A stretch of 64,000 nucleotides of DNA from Alphaproteobacteria bacterium PA4 (GCA_002256005.1 NKIQ01000003.1:62001-126000), one strand, 5' to 3'. Counted from the stretch's first letter, positions 8,859-17,550 are shown. The notes: generated from the letters alone by a model not told the origin. Program-made: numbers and translations.

Positions 8859-9638
8859 ATGGCCACCCAGCTGAAACCCGTTGCCGGCGTCAAGGACCAG
8901 GTCTCTGCCGAAGAATGGGCGATCCGCACCGATCTTGCCGCCGCCTATCGGCTGGTGGCGCTTTATGGCTGGGACGACATCATCTTCACCCATCTGTCGG
9001 CGCGGGTGCCGGGGCCGGAACATCATTTCCTGATCAACCCCTATAATCTGATGTTCGAGGAGATCACGGCGTCGAGCCTCGTCAAGATCGACGTCAATGG
9101 CCAGCCGGTGATGGAAACCCCCTATCTGACCAACCCGGCCGGCTTCACCATCCACAGTGCGCTGCACATGGCGCGCGAGGATGCCCATGCCGTGATGCAC
9201 GTCCACACCAAGGCGGGGCAGGCGGTCAGCGCCCAGGCCGAAGGGCTGATGCCGCTGACGCAGACCGCCATGCTGATCCGCGATGAAGTGACCTATCACG
9301 AGTATGAAGGTGTCGCGACCGACCTCGACGAGCGCGAGCGGCTGGTTGCCGACCTTGGCCCGACAAAGCGGGCGATGATCCTCCGGAACCATGGCACGCT
9401 CGCCATCGGCAGCACGGTCGCCGAATGTTTCCTCAACCTCTATTTCCTTGAGCGCGCCTGCGAGGCGCAGGTGATGGCGCTGAGCGCCGGGCCGGGCGGG
9501 CTCTACAACCCGCCGCAGGGCACCCCGGAAAAGGCCGCTGACCAGGGCAAGCAGGGGCTGGGTCTGGTTGCCAACAAGCTGGCCTGGCCGGCGCTGCTGA
9601 GGAAGCTCGACCGGATCGATCCCAGCTTCCGGGATTGA
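8859..9638 (+). CDS. Class II aldolase/adducin family protein
   Basis: 259 aa, full length for the family. The zinc-binding His pair is in MHVHTKAGQA, a third His is in LRNHGTLAIG, and FTHLSARVPG is the usual N-terminal loop. Related proteins cleave phosphorylated sugars (fuculose-phosphate aldolase) or act as decarboxylases; the members with YNLMFEEITAS resemble the broad non-sugar class found widely in proteobacteria, so no substrate is assigned. Start ATG follows GGGAGAATCACG. Read through an R1 repeat downstream, which may act as terminator. Confidence 0.85.
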   Translation: MATQLKPVAGVKDQVSAEEWAIRTDLAAAYRLVALYGWDDIIFTHLSARVPGPEHHFLINPYNLMFEEITASSLVKIDVNGQPVMETPYLTNPAGFTIHSALHMAREDAHAVMHVHTKAGQAVSAQAEGLMPLTQTAMLIRDEVTYHEYEGVATDLDERERLVADLGPTKRAMILRNHGTLAIGSTVAECFLNLYFLERACEAQVMALSAGPGGLYNPPQGTPEKAADQGKQGLGLVANKLAWPALLRKLDRIDPSFRD

Positions 9639-9656
9639 GCTGCACCTGTCTTCAAC

Positions 9657-9740
9657 TGTCATCCCGGGCTCGACCCGGGACCCAGTTTCTTCGCGCGGAA
9701 CGGCAGAAAAGCTGGGTCCCGGGTCAAGCCCGGGATGACA
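9657..9740. repeat. Inverted repeat family R1, complete copy
   Basis: TGTCATCCCGGG...GACCCGGGACCCAG and its reverse complement flank a 21-bp spacer. Each arm also folds on itself through CCCGGGCT/AGCCCGGG-like stems. It sits between convergent aldolase and SWIB genes and could terminate transcription from both sides. Other copies: 18238-18266 (short), 23810-23898 and one arm at 6932. Confidence 0.8.
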
Positions 9741-9860
9741 TGAAGAGGCGTTGATCACCCGATCAGCGCCGACCCGACACGCCCCCAAAATCAAACAGCC
9801 GGCGCGGGGTGACCCGGCCGGCTGTCGATGCATCAAGGGCGGCCCGTTCGGGCCGGCCGG

Positions 9861-10118
9861 TCACTTCAGGTGACGGGCGAGATGCTTGTTCATTTCGAAC
9901 ATCGAGCATTTGTCGACGCCGAACACCTTCTTCAGGGCGGCATCGGCATTGATCTGGCGCTTGTCCGCCGCGTCCTGCAGGTTGTGGGCCTTGATATAGT
10001 CCCAGACCTTCTTGACGACCTGGCCGCGGGCCAGCGGCGCGGCGCCGACGATCGCTGCCAGTTCCGCCGACGGAGTCAGCGGCTTTTGCAGCGCGTCGGT
10101 CTTCTTGGCTTCTGCCAT
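9861..10118 (-). CDS. SWIB/MDM2 domain protein
   Basis: 85 aa, essentially one SWIB domain: PLTPSAELAAIVGAAPLARG, KKVWDYIKAHNLQD, and KKVFGVDKCSMFEMNKHL are the characteristic helices. SWIB domains are best known from eukaryotic chromatin remodellers, but free-standing versions occur in many proteobacteria and chlamydiae; the bacterial role is unknown, with DNA or protein binding inferred from the fold. ATG at 10118 is preferred over upstream starts because GGGGAGAAAC stands directly before it and the Lys-rich N terminus is typical. Confidence 0.88.
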   Translation of the reverse strand: MAEAKKTDALQKPLTPSAELAAIVGAAPLARGQVVKKVWDYIKAHNLQDAADKRQINADAALKKVFGVDKCSMFEMNKHLARHLK

Positions 10119-10195
10119 GTTTCTCCCCTCTTGTACGCACATGGAGTCATCCAACATGGCAACTCCTTCTTGGCTGGAAAAATGCTTAGCGAAAC

Positions 10196-10549
10196 TTAGG
10201 CGTCACGCAACTGTCTCGATACGTCTTCCGTCGAAGATTCGACCGATTCAAGACTTTCCATGTCCTGTTGCACGCCGCGCAGGATGCGCGCGATGAATTC
10301 GCGGGTGGCAAGGCCGCGTTCATGGCCGGCGGCGCGATCGGGGGCATAGGCCTCGATATCGGCGCGGCTGATGCTGCCCTTGGCATCCAGCAGCCGCTCG
10401 ACGGTGTCGAGCCGTTCCTTGACCACCGAGACTTCGCCGGCCAGCGCCATGACGATCGACAAGATGCGGTCGCTGGCCGGATCCTCGAGATATTTCGGCC
10501 GGGCGCCCTTGGGCTTGGCCCCGGCGCGGGCGATCCAGTCGACGCTCAT
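10196..10549 (-). CDS. Small conserved hypothetical protein, coupled to methyltransferase
   Basis: 117 aa, no signal peptide or membrane segment. The middle (about residues 30-60) is a predicted short coiled coil (SVVKERLDTVERLLDAKG) and the C terminus is acidic and Ser-rich. Its ATG overlaps the stop of the methyltransferase gene by 4 bp, so the pair is co-translated and the proteins probably act together, perhaps as a complex. No family recognised. Confidence 0.75.
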   Translation of the reverse strand: MSVDWIARAGAKPKGARPKYLEDPASDRILSIVMALAGEVSVVKERLDTVERLLDAKGSISRADIEAYAPDRAAGHERGLATREFIARILRGVQQDMESLESVESSTEDVSRQLRDA

Positions 10550-11772
10550 TCCGCAGCCTCCTGCATGGCGACGGCCTGTTTCCAGGCGCCATAGGCATGC
10601 CAGACAGCGGCGCGGCCGAAATCTTCGGAATCGCCCTCGACCGACGGCGGGAAGATCGCCGTGTCGACCACCGCCCGCACCTTGGCCTCGAACTGCTGGT
10701 CGCGCGGCAGGCCGGCATCGGCCAATATGTCGTGCATGTCATAGGCATGCATCGCCGACCAGAACGGCTCATTGTTGTTGAAGGCGTCCCAATCCCGCAT
10801 GAACTGTTCGAACAGCGGCATGTCGGGGGTGTACTGCGGCTGTTCGAGGTGCAGCATCAGGCCACCGGCGGCCAGCACACGGGCACCTTCGCCGATGATC
10901 TTCGGCAGCGCCAGGCCTGAGGTTTCGTGCAGGAACATCGTCGTCTGCACCCAGTCGAAATGGCTGTCGGGGAAGCGCGACAGATCCTCGGCATTCATCT
11001 GGATGAAGCGGATGTTGGTGACGCCCAGAGAGCGCGCCCGGGCATGGGCATAGCGCAGCACCGGCCCGGCGGTATCGATGGCGATCACTTCGGCATCCGG
11101 ATAGGCCATGGCCATCGGCAGGGCGCTGTGGCCGACGGTGACGCCGATGTCGAGGATGCGGCGCGGCCGCCAGTCGGGCCGGGTTTCCTTCGCCCATTTG
11201 GCGATGGCCTGGCCGCCGCCATCCGACAGCGCGCCCATGCCGCCGCCGGTTGTGACGAAGATGCCGCAATCATAATTGGCGCCGGCCGACACATCGCCGG
11301 GCAGCTCTTCGCCATGATAGCTGCCGGGCATGCAATGGATGTCGACGGCGCGCTGGTAGCGCGGGATGGCGACCGACGGATCGAGCTCCAGCCCTTCGCC
11401 GCTGCCGGACGCCGCCGCAGCGCGGGCGTTGAGGTCCTCCAGCTGGCGCAGCACGATGCTGCGGCCGTTCTGCTGGCGCATTTCCATGTTGTTGCGCTTC
11501 AGCGCCGACCAGAAGCGATGATAGGGGTCGGCGTTCATCGCCCGCCGCACCTCGAACCGGTCCTGCGGCTCGCGATCATGCTCGGCGATGAATTTCGGCA
11601 GCGCCCGTTTTTCCCAGGCCAGCCTGTTGCCCGGCCCCAGCGTGCCGGCCACATGCTTGTTGAGGTTGGCGAGAAAATTGAAGCGCGCCCGCTCGTCGTG
11701 ATTGGCGTGGGGAAACACGCCATGGGTGCCGACCATCGAATAAGGGGGCGGGATATCGTCGTGGATCGCCAT
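10546..11772 (-). CDS. SAM-dependent class I methyltransferase
   Basis: 408 aa. A roughly 150-residue N-terminal part of unknown function precedes a Rossmann methyltransferase domain with motif I ILDIGVTVGHSALP, motif II AEVIAIDTAG, post-motif IRFIQMNAEDLSRFPD and FDWVQTTMFLHETS. The motif I Gly pattern is DIGVTVG rather than the common DxGxGxG, but the spacing is right. ATG at 11772 is chosen because GGAGGT lies 6 nt before it; an upstream ATG in the same frame lacks such a site. Acceptor substrate unknown. Co-translated with the 117-aa protein. Confidence 0.82.
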   Translation of the reverse strand: MAIHDDIPPPYSMVGTHGVFPHANHDERARFNFLANLNKHVAGTLGPGNRLAWEKRALPKFIAEHDREPQDRFEVRRAMNADPYHRFWSALKRNNMEMRQQNGRSIVLRQLEDLNARAAAASGSGEGLELDPSVAIPRYQRAVDIHCMPGSYHGEELPGDVSAGANYDCGIFVTTGGGMGALSDGGGQAIAKWAKETRPDWRPRRILDIGVTVGHSALPMAMAYPDAEVIAIDTAGPVLRYAHARARSLGVTNIRFIQMNAEDLSRFPDSHFDWVQTTMFLHETSGLALPKIIGEGARVLAAGGLMLHLEQPQYTPDMPLFEQFMRDWDAFNNNEPFWSAMHAYDMHDILADAGLPRDQQFEAKVRAVVDTAIFPPSVEGDSEDFGRAAVWHAYGAWKQAVAMQEAAE

Positions 11773-11897
11773 GGCTGGACCTCCGGCTGTCATCAACAGG
11801 GGATTGGTGTCGATTTATCGCGGGGCCAAGTCAATCCGCAAAGCCACCTAATCGCCGGGGTGACCGATGCGCGGACAATGATGCTGAAGCATAGCGT

Positions 11898-11953
11898 GGA
11901 CGTTCGCAAGGCGGCCAGGTCGACCCGGTGCGAACGTCCCCACGCATGCGTGG
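11898..11953. repeat. Strong hairpin plus 14-bp palindrome upstream of methyltransferase
   Basis: GGACGTTCGCA at 11898 pairs perfectly with TGCGAACGTCC ending at 11939, enclosing a 20-nt loop, and is followed at once by the perfect palindrome CCACGCATGCGTGG (11940-11953). It lies in the 274-bp space between the nitrilase-like stop and the methyltransferase start. It could terminate the nitrilase operon or be an operator of the methyltransferase; no T-tract is seen. Confidence 0.5.
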
Positions 11954-12046
11954 CGGCCCTCCCCGTCACGCCCATTTCCCATAGTGCAATTGGCATGTCC
12001 GCTGCAAGGTTTTAGGGAATTGCAATGCTTACGGTTGCGTAAGGTG

Positions 12047-13099
12047 TCAAATCAGGCCCGATTCTGCCAAACGTTCGATGACATTGGCCTGCAAGCGCTG
12101 GAAATGACTGCGATCCGGCGTCGTGATCTGACCGTCGTGGATCAGCGAATCGGCCGGTTGCACCTGCCCGGCATAGGTGCCGGCAAACAGTTCCAGCCGC
12201 TGCCGCGACAGGTAATTGGTCATGCCCGGCTTGCGGCGGGCGCGGCGCACGGCGTCGATGTCCACATCGCCAAAGGCGGTGAAGGTTTCGCCGCTGTTCG
12301 ATTCGGCCAGCACATTGCCCTTCCAGTCGATCAGCGCCGAATTGCCATCGGCCGAGGCCAGCGGCATCGCCGTGCCAGCAATGCCCGCGGTGTTGGCGGA
12401 GACGACATAGGCGAGGTTTTCGAAGGCCCGGGCCCGCCGCGCCAATTGCTTGTGGGTCAGATTGGGGGAGCCGATCTCGGACGAGCAATGCACGAACAGC
12501 TCGGCCCCGCGCAGGGCATGGGCGCGAGCGATTTCGGGATATAGGATTTCTTCCGATGCGATTGCCGCCAGCCGGCCGATGTCGGTGTCGGCAACCGGGA
12601 ACACCCCGGCCTCGCCATAAATATCGAGATAACGCGACCAGACATCGTGCGGCGTCACCGCATACATGGAATTCAACCGGCGATAGCGCAGCACCACGGC
12701 GCCCGAGGGCGCGACGATGAAGCTGGTCTGGAAATAAAGGCCGGGGAAATGCGCGTCGGTTTCATAGGCGTTGCCGGCGATGAACAGGCCCAGCGCCATC
12801 GCCGCGGCGCCCAGTGCCTCATATTCCGGGCCGCCTTCGGCGATCGCCGCCTTGTCGGCAAATTCGGCGATGCCGATGCGGCCGGGGTAGGAGGTGAACA
12901 GATATTCGGGCAGCACCACCAGCCGCAGCGGACTGCCGCCATATTGTTCGATGAAAACCTTGGCCTGCAGGATCTGCGCCTGCACCCGGGCGATCTGCGC
13001 CAGCATCTGCGCCCGGGCGGCGGCGCGATCGGCGGCCGGCTCCACCGATTGCGCCGTCAGCTGCATGGCGACGGCGGCATAGAGCGGCACGCTGGTCAT
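12047..13099 (-). CDS. Nitrilase-superfamily protein lacking the catalytic Cys
   Basis: 350 aa, carbon-nitrogen hydrolase fold: catalytic Glu region LRLVVLPEYLF is present, but the Lys position reads VLRYRRLNSM (Arg instead of Lys) and the strand that normally carries ICYD reads LAAIASEEILYPEIARAHA, with Ser in place of the nucleophilic Cys. The following LRGAELFVHCSSE and ANTAGI segments are typical. So the protein belongs to the superfamily but probably does not act by the normal thioester mechanism. Start ATG overlaps the MFS stop by 4 bp; with the MFS permease and TonB receptor upstream it forms a probable uptake/processing operon. Confidence 0.8.
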   Translation of the reverse strand: MTSVPLYAAVAMQLTAQSVEPAADRAAARAQMLAQIARVQAQILQAKVFIEQYGGSPLRLVVLPEYLFTSYPGRIGIAEFADKAAIAEGGPEYEALGAAAMALGLFIAGNAYETDAHFPGLYFQTSFIVAPSGAVVLRYRRLNSMYAVTPHDVWSRYLDIYGEAGVFPVADTDIGRLAAIASEEILYPEIARAHALRGAELFVHCSSEIGSPNLTHKQLARRARAFENLAYVVSANTAGIAGTAMPLASADGNSALIDWKGNVLAESNSGETFTAFGDVDIDAVRRARRKPGMTNYLSRQRLELFAGTYAGQVQPADSLIHDGQITTPDRSHFQRLQANVIERLAESGLI

Positions 13100-14328
13100 G
13101 CTTGCCTCGCCCCGAACTCCGGATAGCGGCCCAGGGTCAGCGGCAGCAGGCCACCCAGGGCGAACAGGCCGATGGCGACGACCAGCATCGCATCATAGCT
13201 GCCGGTGGCATCGCGCACCGCACCATAGACCGCCGGCGAAATCGCCGAGCCGATGCCGAACGGCATGTAGAGCAGGCCATAGATCTTGCCATAATGCGCC
13301 ATGCCGAAATAGCGGCCGGCGAGATAGGCGATGAGATCGGATTCGGCGCCGGCGGCAAAGCCGAGCAGAACGGCGCCGGCCAGCAGTTGCGTCATGCTGC
13401 CGGCGGTGCCCATCACCAGCCAGCAGGCCAGCGCCGGGCCGAGCAGGATCGGCACCAGCACCGCCGGCGCCCAGAAGCGATCGAACAACATGCCGGTGAT
13501 GACGCGGCCGGCGAGGATGCCAAGCGCCATCACGCTCATCACCGTCGCGCCTGCGGCCGGGGTGAAGCCGTGCAACTGCACGATCTGGATCATGTTGATG
13601 AACACGCCGCCATAGGCAAAGGCGACCATGGCGATCGACAGCCAGATCACCCAGAAACGAAAGCCGCGCATCGCCGCGCCCACCGTCAAGCCGGTCAGAT
13701 TGCCGGCGGCGTCGCTGATGCCCGGCGGCCGTTCCGCCACCTCGGGTTCGCGGAACAGCCACAGCGCCAGCGGCACCGCCACCAGCAGCGGCAGCAGCGC
13801 CAGCGTCGGGAAGACGCCGCGCCAGCCGCTGCCGATGAACTTGCCGGCAATGGCGGCCTGGGCGATCTGCGGTACCAATATGCCGGCAAGGCTGGTGCCG
13901 AGCAGCATGATGCCCAGCGCCAGCCCGCGGTTCTTGACGAACCACATGTTGATCGCCCGGCTCCACGTCACCGGTGTCGAACCGATGCCGACCAGCCCGA
14001 CCAGCAACCACAGCCCGTACCAGGCGGTGCGCGACGGCGGCATGGCGGCAAACAGCGCGAAGGTGGCGGCAAAGCCGAGCAGCGAGGCGATGGCGACGCG
14101 GCGCACCCCCCAGCGATCGGCGGCGGCGCCATAAAGAGGGGCCAGCAGCGCGGCGACGACGCCGAACAATGTAATGCCGAGGCTGATTTCGAGGAAGCTC
14201 CAGCCCAGTTCGGCATGAATGGGGCCGATGACGGCAGGCAGCACGTTGAACGGAATGGGGGAGGCGCCGCAGCCGACGCCGATCATGGCGGCAAAGAGGA
14301 CGGGGCCACCCTTGCGGAATTCGCTCAT
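13096..14328 (-). CDS. MFS transporter
   Basis: 410 aa with about 12 hydrophobic segments. Major-facilitator hallmarks: the loop 2-3 motif reads PLYGAAADRWGVRRVAI and its repeat ITGMLFDRFWAPAVL appears in the second half. The architecture resembles the oxalate/formate-antiporter-like and monocarboxylate MFS groups, suggesting an anionic small molecule, but the substrate is not determined. Its stop overlaps the start of the nitrilase-like gene, tying import and downstream chemistry together. A TonB receptor gene lies upstream on the same strand, 220 bp away. Confidence 0.85.
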   Translation of the reverse strand: MSEFRKGGPVLFAAMIGVGCGASPIPFNVLPAVIGPIHAELGWSFLEISLGITLFGVVAALLAPLYGAAADRWGVRRVAIASLLGFAATFALFAAMPPSRTAWYGLWLLVGLVGIGSTPVTWSRAINMWFVKNRGLALGIMLLGTSLAGILVPQIAQAAIAGKFIGSGWRGVFPTLALLPLLVAVPLALWLFREPEVAERPPGISDAAGNLTGLTVGAAMRGFRFWVIWLSIAMVAFAYGGVFINMIQIVQLHGFTPAAGATVMSVMALGILAGRVITGMLFDRFWAPAVLVPILLGPALACWLVMGTAGSMTQLLAGAVLLGFAAGAESDLIAYLAGRYFGMAHYGKIYGLLYMPFGIGSAISPAVYGAVRDATGSYDAMLVVAIGLFALGGLLPLTLGRYPEFGARQA

Positions 14329-14431
14329 GGGGTCGCGCTCCTGGTCGTGGCGCGGGTGGTGAGGGCTGAGCGGTGGATGGTCATGAGCCCCCTGATGCTG
14401 GAACTGGATCGAAAGCCTGGCAAGGAAAGAG

Positions 14432-14517
14432 GCACGGGCAAAGCCCGTGCCGACGTCGGACGGGTTCGGCGGGGGAAGATCCCGCCGCCCCGCCGGCCGA
14501 GCGTGCGCGAGTCCGCG
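14432..14517. repeat. Two-hairpin repeat family R4, copy A
   Basis: Hairpin 1 is GCACGGGC-AAA-GCCCGTGC, followed by a constant GACGTCG.ACGGGTTC segment, then hairpin 2 GGCGGG...CCCGCC, then CCCCGCCGGCC and GAGTCCGCG. It lies just downstream of the TonB receptor stop. The second copy is at 55669-55753; both hairpins differ between copies by changes that keep pairing. Confidence 0.7.
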
Positions 14518-14548
14518 GACAGCTGCGCTGCCCGCGGCCGCGCATCGC

Positions 14549-17077
14549 TTAGAACACCCGTTTCGCGCGGAGCTGCCAGGTGCGCGGCGGGCTGAGATAG
14601 TTGTAGTTGACGAGGCTGGACTGCGAGAACGCCTTGTCGAAGCAGTTTTCGCACTCGAGGCTGAGCGTCCAGTTGTTGTCGTCGGTGCGCAGCGTCAGCG
14701 CCGCCTGCACCTGCCAATAGGCCTCGGTCAGCGAGCCGGAGATCACCGTGCCGCCATTGGGATTGGCGGGATAGACCGCACCCGACGGCGCCGTGATGTT
14801 GCCGGTGTAGAGCGTGCCATTGGCGGTGCCGGTTTCGAGGCTGGAGCGGTACAGCGCGTTGACCGACGGCGTCAGGATCACGCCAGCGGCCGGGATGGCA
14901 AAGTCGTAGGAGCCGCCGAACGAGACGCTGAGTTCCGGCGTGCGCACCGGCGAGGCGATATTGCCCTTGGCATCGATGATGCCGGCGGCGCAATCGGGTG
15001 CGTTGTTGGCACCGCTCGGCCCCAGCGGTACCCGGCCGGCGGCGAGCTGCGCCCGGCAATCGAGCTGCTGCTGGCGTACCGACTTCACACCATATTTGTT
15101 GGGCGCCAGCGTGTCGCTGACCTTGTACTTGTCATTCTGATAGCCGATGTTGGCGTAAAGGTTCAGCCCCTTCGTCGGAACGGCGGTGATTTCCAGTTCC
15201 AGGCCCTTGTTCTGATAGTCGGCGAAATTCTGGGTGATGAAGGTGACACCGCCCGACACCGGATCGACAAAGGCCGACGGCGTCTGCAGATCCTTGGTTT
15301 CCAGCCAGAAGCCGGTCAGGTTCACCCGCAGCCGGCGATCGAAGAATTCGGTCTTGGCGCCCAGTTCATAGCTCCAGACCTTTTCGGGATCGAAGGGCAG
15401 CAGCGTGTTGTTGGCGGTGCCGCGCGCGTTCCAACCGCCGGATTTGAAGCCGCGGGTGGCGCTGGCGAAGATCAGCATGTCGTTGTTGGGCTTGTAGTTG
15501 ATGGCGAAACGCGGGGTCCACACCTTGACCCGCTGTTCAGTCGGGATGGCGAGGCGGCCGCTTGGCAAATTCACCGCCAGATTGGCGTTGGACAGGCAGC
15601 TGGCCGGGGCGCAGGTGGCGCGGTTGTCGGAAATGCGGAAGGTCTTTTCTTCATCGGTGTAGCGGATGCCGCCGGTCAGCTTGATAGTGTCGGTTGCATT
15701 GAAATCCACCTGCAGATAGCCGGCCTTCGCATTCACCGTGTTGTTGAGCGTGCGATCGGCGAGCAGGAACGGGAAGCCCGCCGCGCCCGGGAAGCCCAGG
15801 TTGAAGACGTCGGCAAAGTCGGTCTTGTTCTTCTCGTTGATGTAGAAAAATCCGGTGACATAATCGATCTTGCCGTCGAACAGCTTGCCGTTCAGCTTCA
15901 CTTCCTGGGTGAACTGGGTGTGCTTGCCGTCATTCAGGATGGCGAAGCCCCCCGACGGGAAGCTGCGCACCGCGGGGGTGGGCACCGACACGTTGGGCAG
16001 GCCACGGCCATCAGCGAAATCCAGTGCATATTGCTGGCGCACATCGATATAGCCGCTGATGACGTTCAGCGTGACATTGTCGGTCGCCCATTCGAAGTTC
16101 GACACATAGATTTGGGAATCGACATTGTTGCCGAGCGGATAGTTCGCCTTGCGACCGGTGACGCCCAGCGCGACATAGGGGCTGTTGGCGCCATTGGCAT
16201 ATTTGCTGACCATGCCCGTGGTGGCGAAGCGGCCGTTGCAATTGGCCGGATTGCGCGGGTCGCAATCGAAGCTGATCAGATTTTCACCATCGTTGCGCAT
16301 GTAGGAGGCCGAGCCGTTCCAGCTGAACGTGTCCGACATCTTCACCCGCACGGCGCCGCGCAGGCCGGCCATGTCGCTGTCGTTCAACCGTTCGCCGGTG
16401 GCGGTGTTGTTCAGCCAGCCATCGGTATCCTGATAATAGCCCGAGATCTTGACCTGGATGACCTCGCTCAGCGGCAGGTCGATCGAGCCGCGGATGGTCT
16501 TCTGGTCATAGGCGCCATAGGCGGCCTCGATATAGCCGCCGAGTTCTTCCGACGGCTTTTTCATCACGACGTTAACGGCACCACCGGTGGTGTTGCGGCC
16601 GAACAGCGTGCCCTGCGGCCCGCGCAGCACCTCGATGCGGTCGACATCGAAAAAGGCGAAATTGTTGGCGTTCTGTCGCGACATGTAGATGTCGTCGATA
16701 TAGGTGCCGACCGGCGGATCGAAGGTCGCGATGGTTTCGGTGTTGCCGAGACCGCGGATATAATAGGCGTTGGCGGAGCCAAGGCCGGTGTTGTTGGAGC
16801 CGAACAGGTTCGGCACATAGTTGATCAGTTGCAGTGGCGTCGCGATGCCGCGCTGCGACAGCAGATCGGCGGAAAAGGCGCTGATCGCGATCGGCACCGC
16901 CTGCTGGCTCTCCTTGCGACGCTGGGCGGTGACGATGATGTCCGGAATCGCATCGTCATCGGATGCGGCGGCGGTCGTGGCGGCCGGCGTCTGCGCCTGT
17001 GCGACGCCGCCGATCAGCGTTGCCGCCAGCAGCGCGGCCCGGCCGGTATAACGGAACCCTTTGCCCAGCATCATCAT
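14549..17077 (-). CDS. TonB-dependent outer-membrane receptor
   Basis: 842 aa. Signal peptide ending AGVAQAQ-like (LLAATLIGGVAQAQ), then a TonB box/plug start DDDAIPDIIVTAQRRKE, plug motifs NYVPNLFGSNN, IEVLRGPQGTLFGRNTTGG, and a beta barrel ending in LRAKRVF with a terminal Phe as expected for outer-membrane assembly. The plug style (AQRRKE...GRNTTGGAVN) is that of the expanded sphingomonad receptors for organic nutrients rather than classical siderophore receptors. Start ATG at 17077 (first of three Met codons) follows GGGAGACGGGGA. With the MFS and nitrilase-like genes downstream it likely feeds one pathway. A perfect TTGTCCGGACAA palindrome lies 80 bp upstream. Confidence 0.92.
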   Translation of the reverse strand: MMMLGKGFRYTGRAALLAATLIGGVAQAQTPAATTAAASDDDAIPDIIVTAQRRKESQQAVPIAISAFSADLLSQRGIATPLQLINYVPNLFGSNNTGLGSANAYYIRGLGNTETIATFDPPVGTYIDDIYMSRQNANNFAFFDVDRIEVLRGPQGTLFGRNTTGGAVNVVMKKPSEELGGYIEAAYGAYDQKTIRGSIDLPLSEVIQVKISGYYQDTDGWLNNTATGERLNDSDMAGLRGAVRVKMSDTFSWNGSASYMRNDGENLISFDCDPRNPANCNGRFATTGMVSKYANGANSPYVALGVTGRKANYPLGNNVDSQIYVSNFEWATDNVTLNVISGYIDVRQQYALDFADGRGLPNVSVPTPAVRSFPSGGFAILNDGKHTQFTQEVKLNGKLFDGKIDYVTGFFYINEKNKTDFADVFNLGFPGAAGFPFLLADRTLNNTVNAKAGYLQVDFNATDTIKLTGGIRYTDEEKTFRISDNRATCAPASCLSNANLAVNLPSGRLAIPTEQRVKVWTPRFAINYKPNNDMLIFASATRGFKSGGWNARGTANNTLLPFDPEKVWSYELGAKTEFFDRRLRVNLTGFWLETKDLQTPSAFVDPVSGGVTFITQNFADYQNKGLELEITAVPTKGLNLYANIGYQNDKYKVSDTLAPNKYGVKSVRQQQLDCRAQLAAGRVPLGPSGANNAPDCAAGIIDAKGNIASPVRTPELSVSFGGSYDFAIPAAGVILTPSVNALYRSSLETGTANGTLYTGNITAPSGAVYPANPNGGTVISGSLTEAYWQVQAALTLRTDDNNWTLSLECENCFDKAFSQSSLVNYNYLSPPRTWQLRAKRVF

Positions 17078-17157
17078 TCCCCGTCTCCCTGTCTGTCGCC
17101 GCCCCCCGGCGGCCTCCATTTGCAATCATGCCGCGATTTGCCCGCAATGCAACAGAG

Positions 17158-17169
17158 TTGTCCGGACAA
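17158..17169. promoter_or_regulatory. Palindromic operator candidate TTGTCCGGACAA
   Basis: A perfect 12-bp palindrome in the divergent spacer between the TonB receptor (minus) and the DUF1330 gene (plus). TTGTC...GACAA half-sites are typical of GntR/FadR-family regulators. It lies immediately upstream of the plus-strand promoter, so it could control both directions. No GntR gene is in the window. Confidence 0.5.
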
Positions 17170-17173
17170 ATTT

Positions 17174-17202
17174 TTGACATGTGGTTTCTTGCGCGCGATA
17201 GT
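17174..17202 (+). promoter_or_regulatory. Sigma-70-type promoter for the DUF1330 operon
   Basis: TTGACA (17174-17179), 17-bp spacer, GATAGT (17197-17202). The predicted start point near 17209 leaves a leader of about 20 nt with GGAG placed 7 nt before the ATG at 17230. Confidence 0.55.
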
Positions 17203-17229
17203 CGCGTTTCGGCAACAGTGGAGCACCCG

Positions 17230-17550
17230 ATGGACGATGCCGTCTTGCCGCCGCGGCCGGCCTATCTGCTGGTCACGGCGCGCGTCAGCGATCCGGTGAA
17301 AATGGGCGCCTATGCGCGCGCGCTCGCTGCATCGGGCCTTTATGCCCGGCACGGCGGCCATTATCTGTTCATCGGCAAGCCGGTCGCCGAGATGGAGGAC
17401 TGGCCGGCGGGGCAGAGCATCGTCTGCGCGCATTTTCCCAGCCGCGCTGCTGCCGAAGCCTTCTGGACCGACGCGCAATATCAGAATGATATCAAGCCGT
17501 TGCGCGATGGCGCCGGCGAGTTCCACATCGCGATCTTCGAGGGCGCATGA
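17230..17550 (+). CDS. DUF1330 family protein
   Basis: 106 aa, ferredoxin-like alpha/beta dimer fold of the DUF1330 group: PAYLLVTARVSDPVKMGAYA, a GHYLFIGKPV strand, IVCAHFPSRAAAEAFW and YQNDIKPLRDGAGEF. The family is small, cytoplasmic and of unknown function. ATG 17230 is chosen over GTG 17218 because of a GGAG site at 17219-17222 and the promoter geometry. It overlaps the next gene by 4 bp and is divergent from the TonB receptor, so may share its regulator. Confidence 0.83.
   Translation: MDDAVLPPRPAYLLVTARVSDPVKMGAYARALAASGLYARHGGHYLFIGKPVAEMEDWPAGQSIVCAHFPSRAAAEAFWTDAQYQNDIKPLRDGAGEFHIAIFEGA

Noticed and set aside
14325-15059. Minus-strand 244-residue frame downstream of the MFS gene
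   Set aside because: It overlaps the C-terminal part of the TonB receptor in another frame and reads through repeat R4; no motif.
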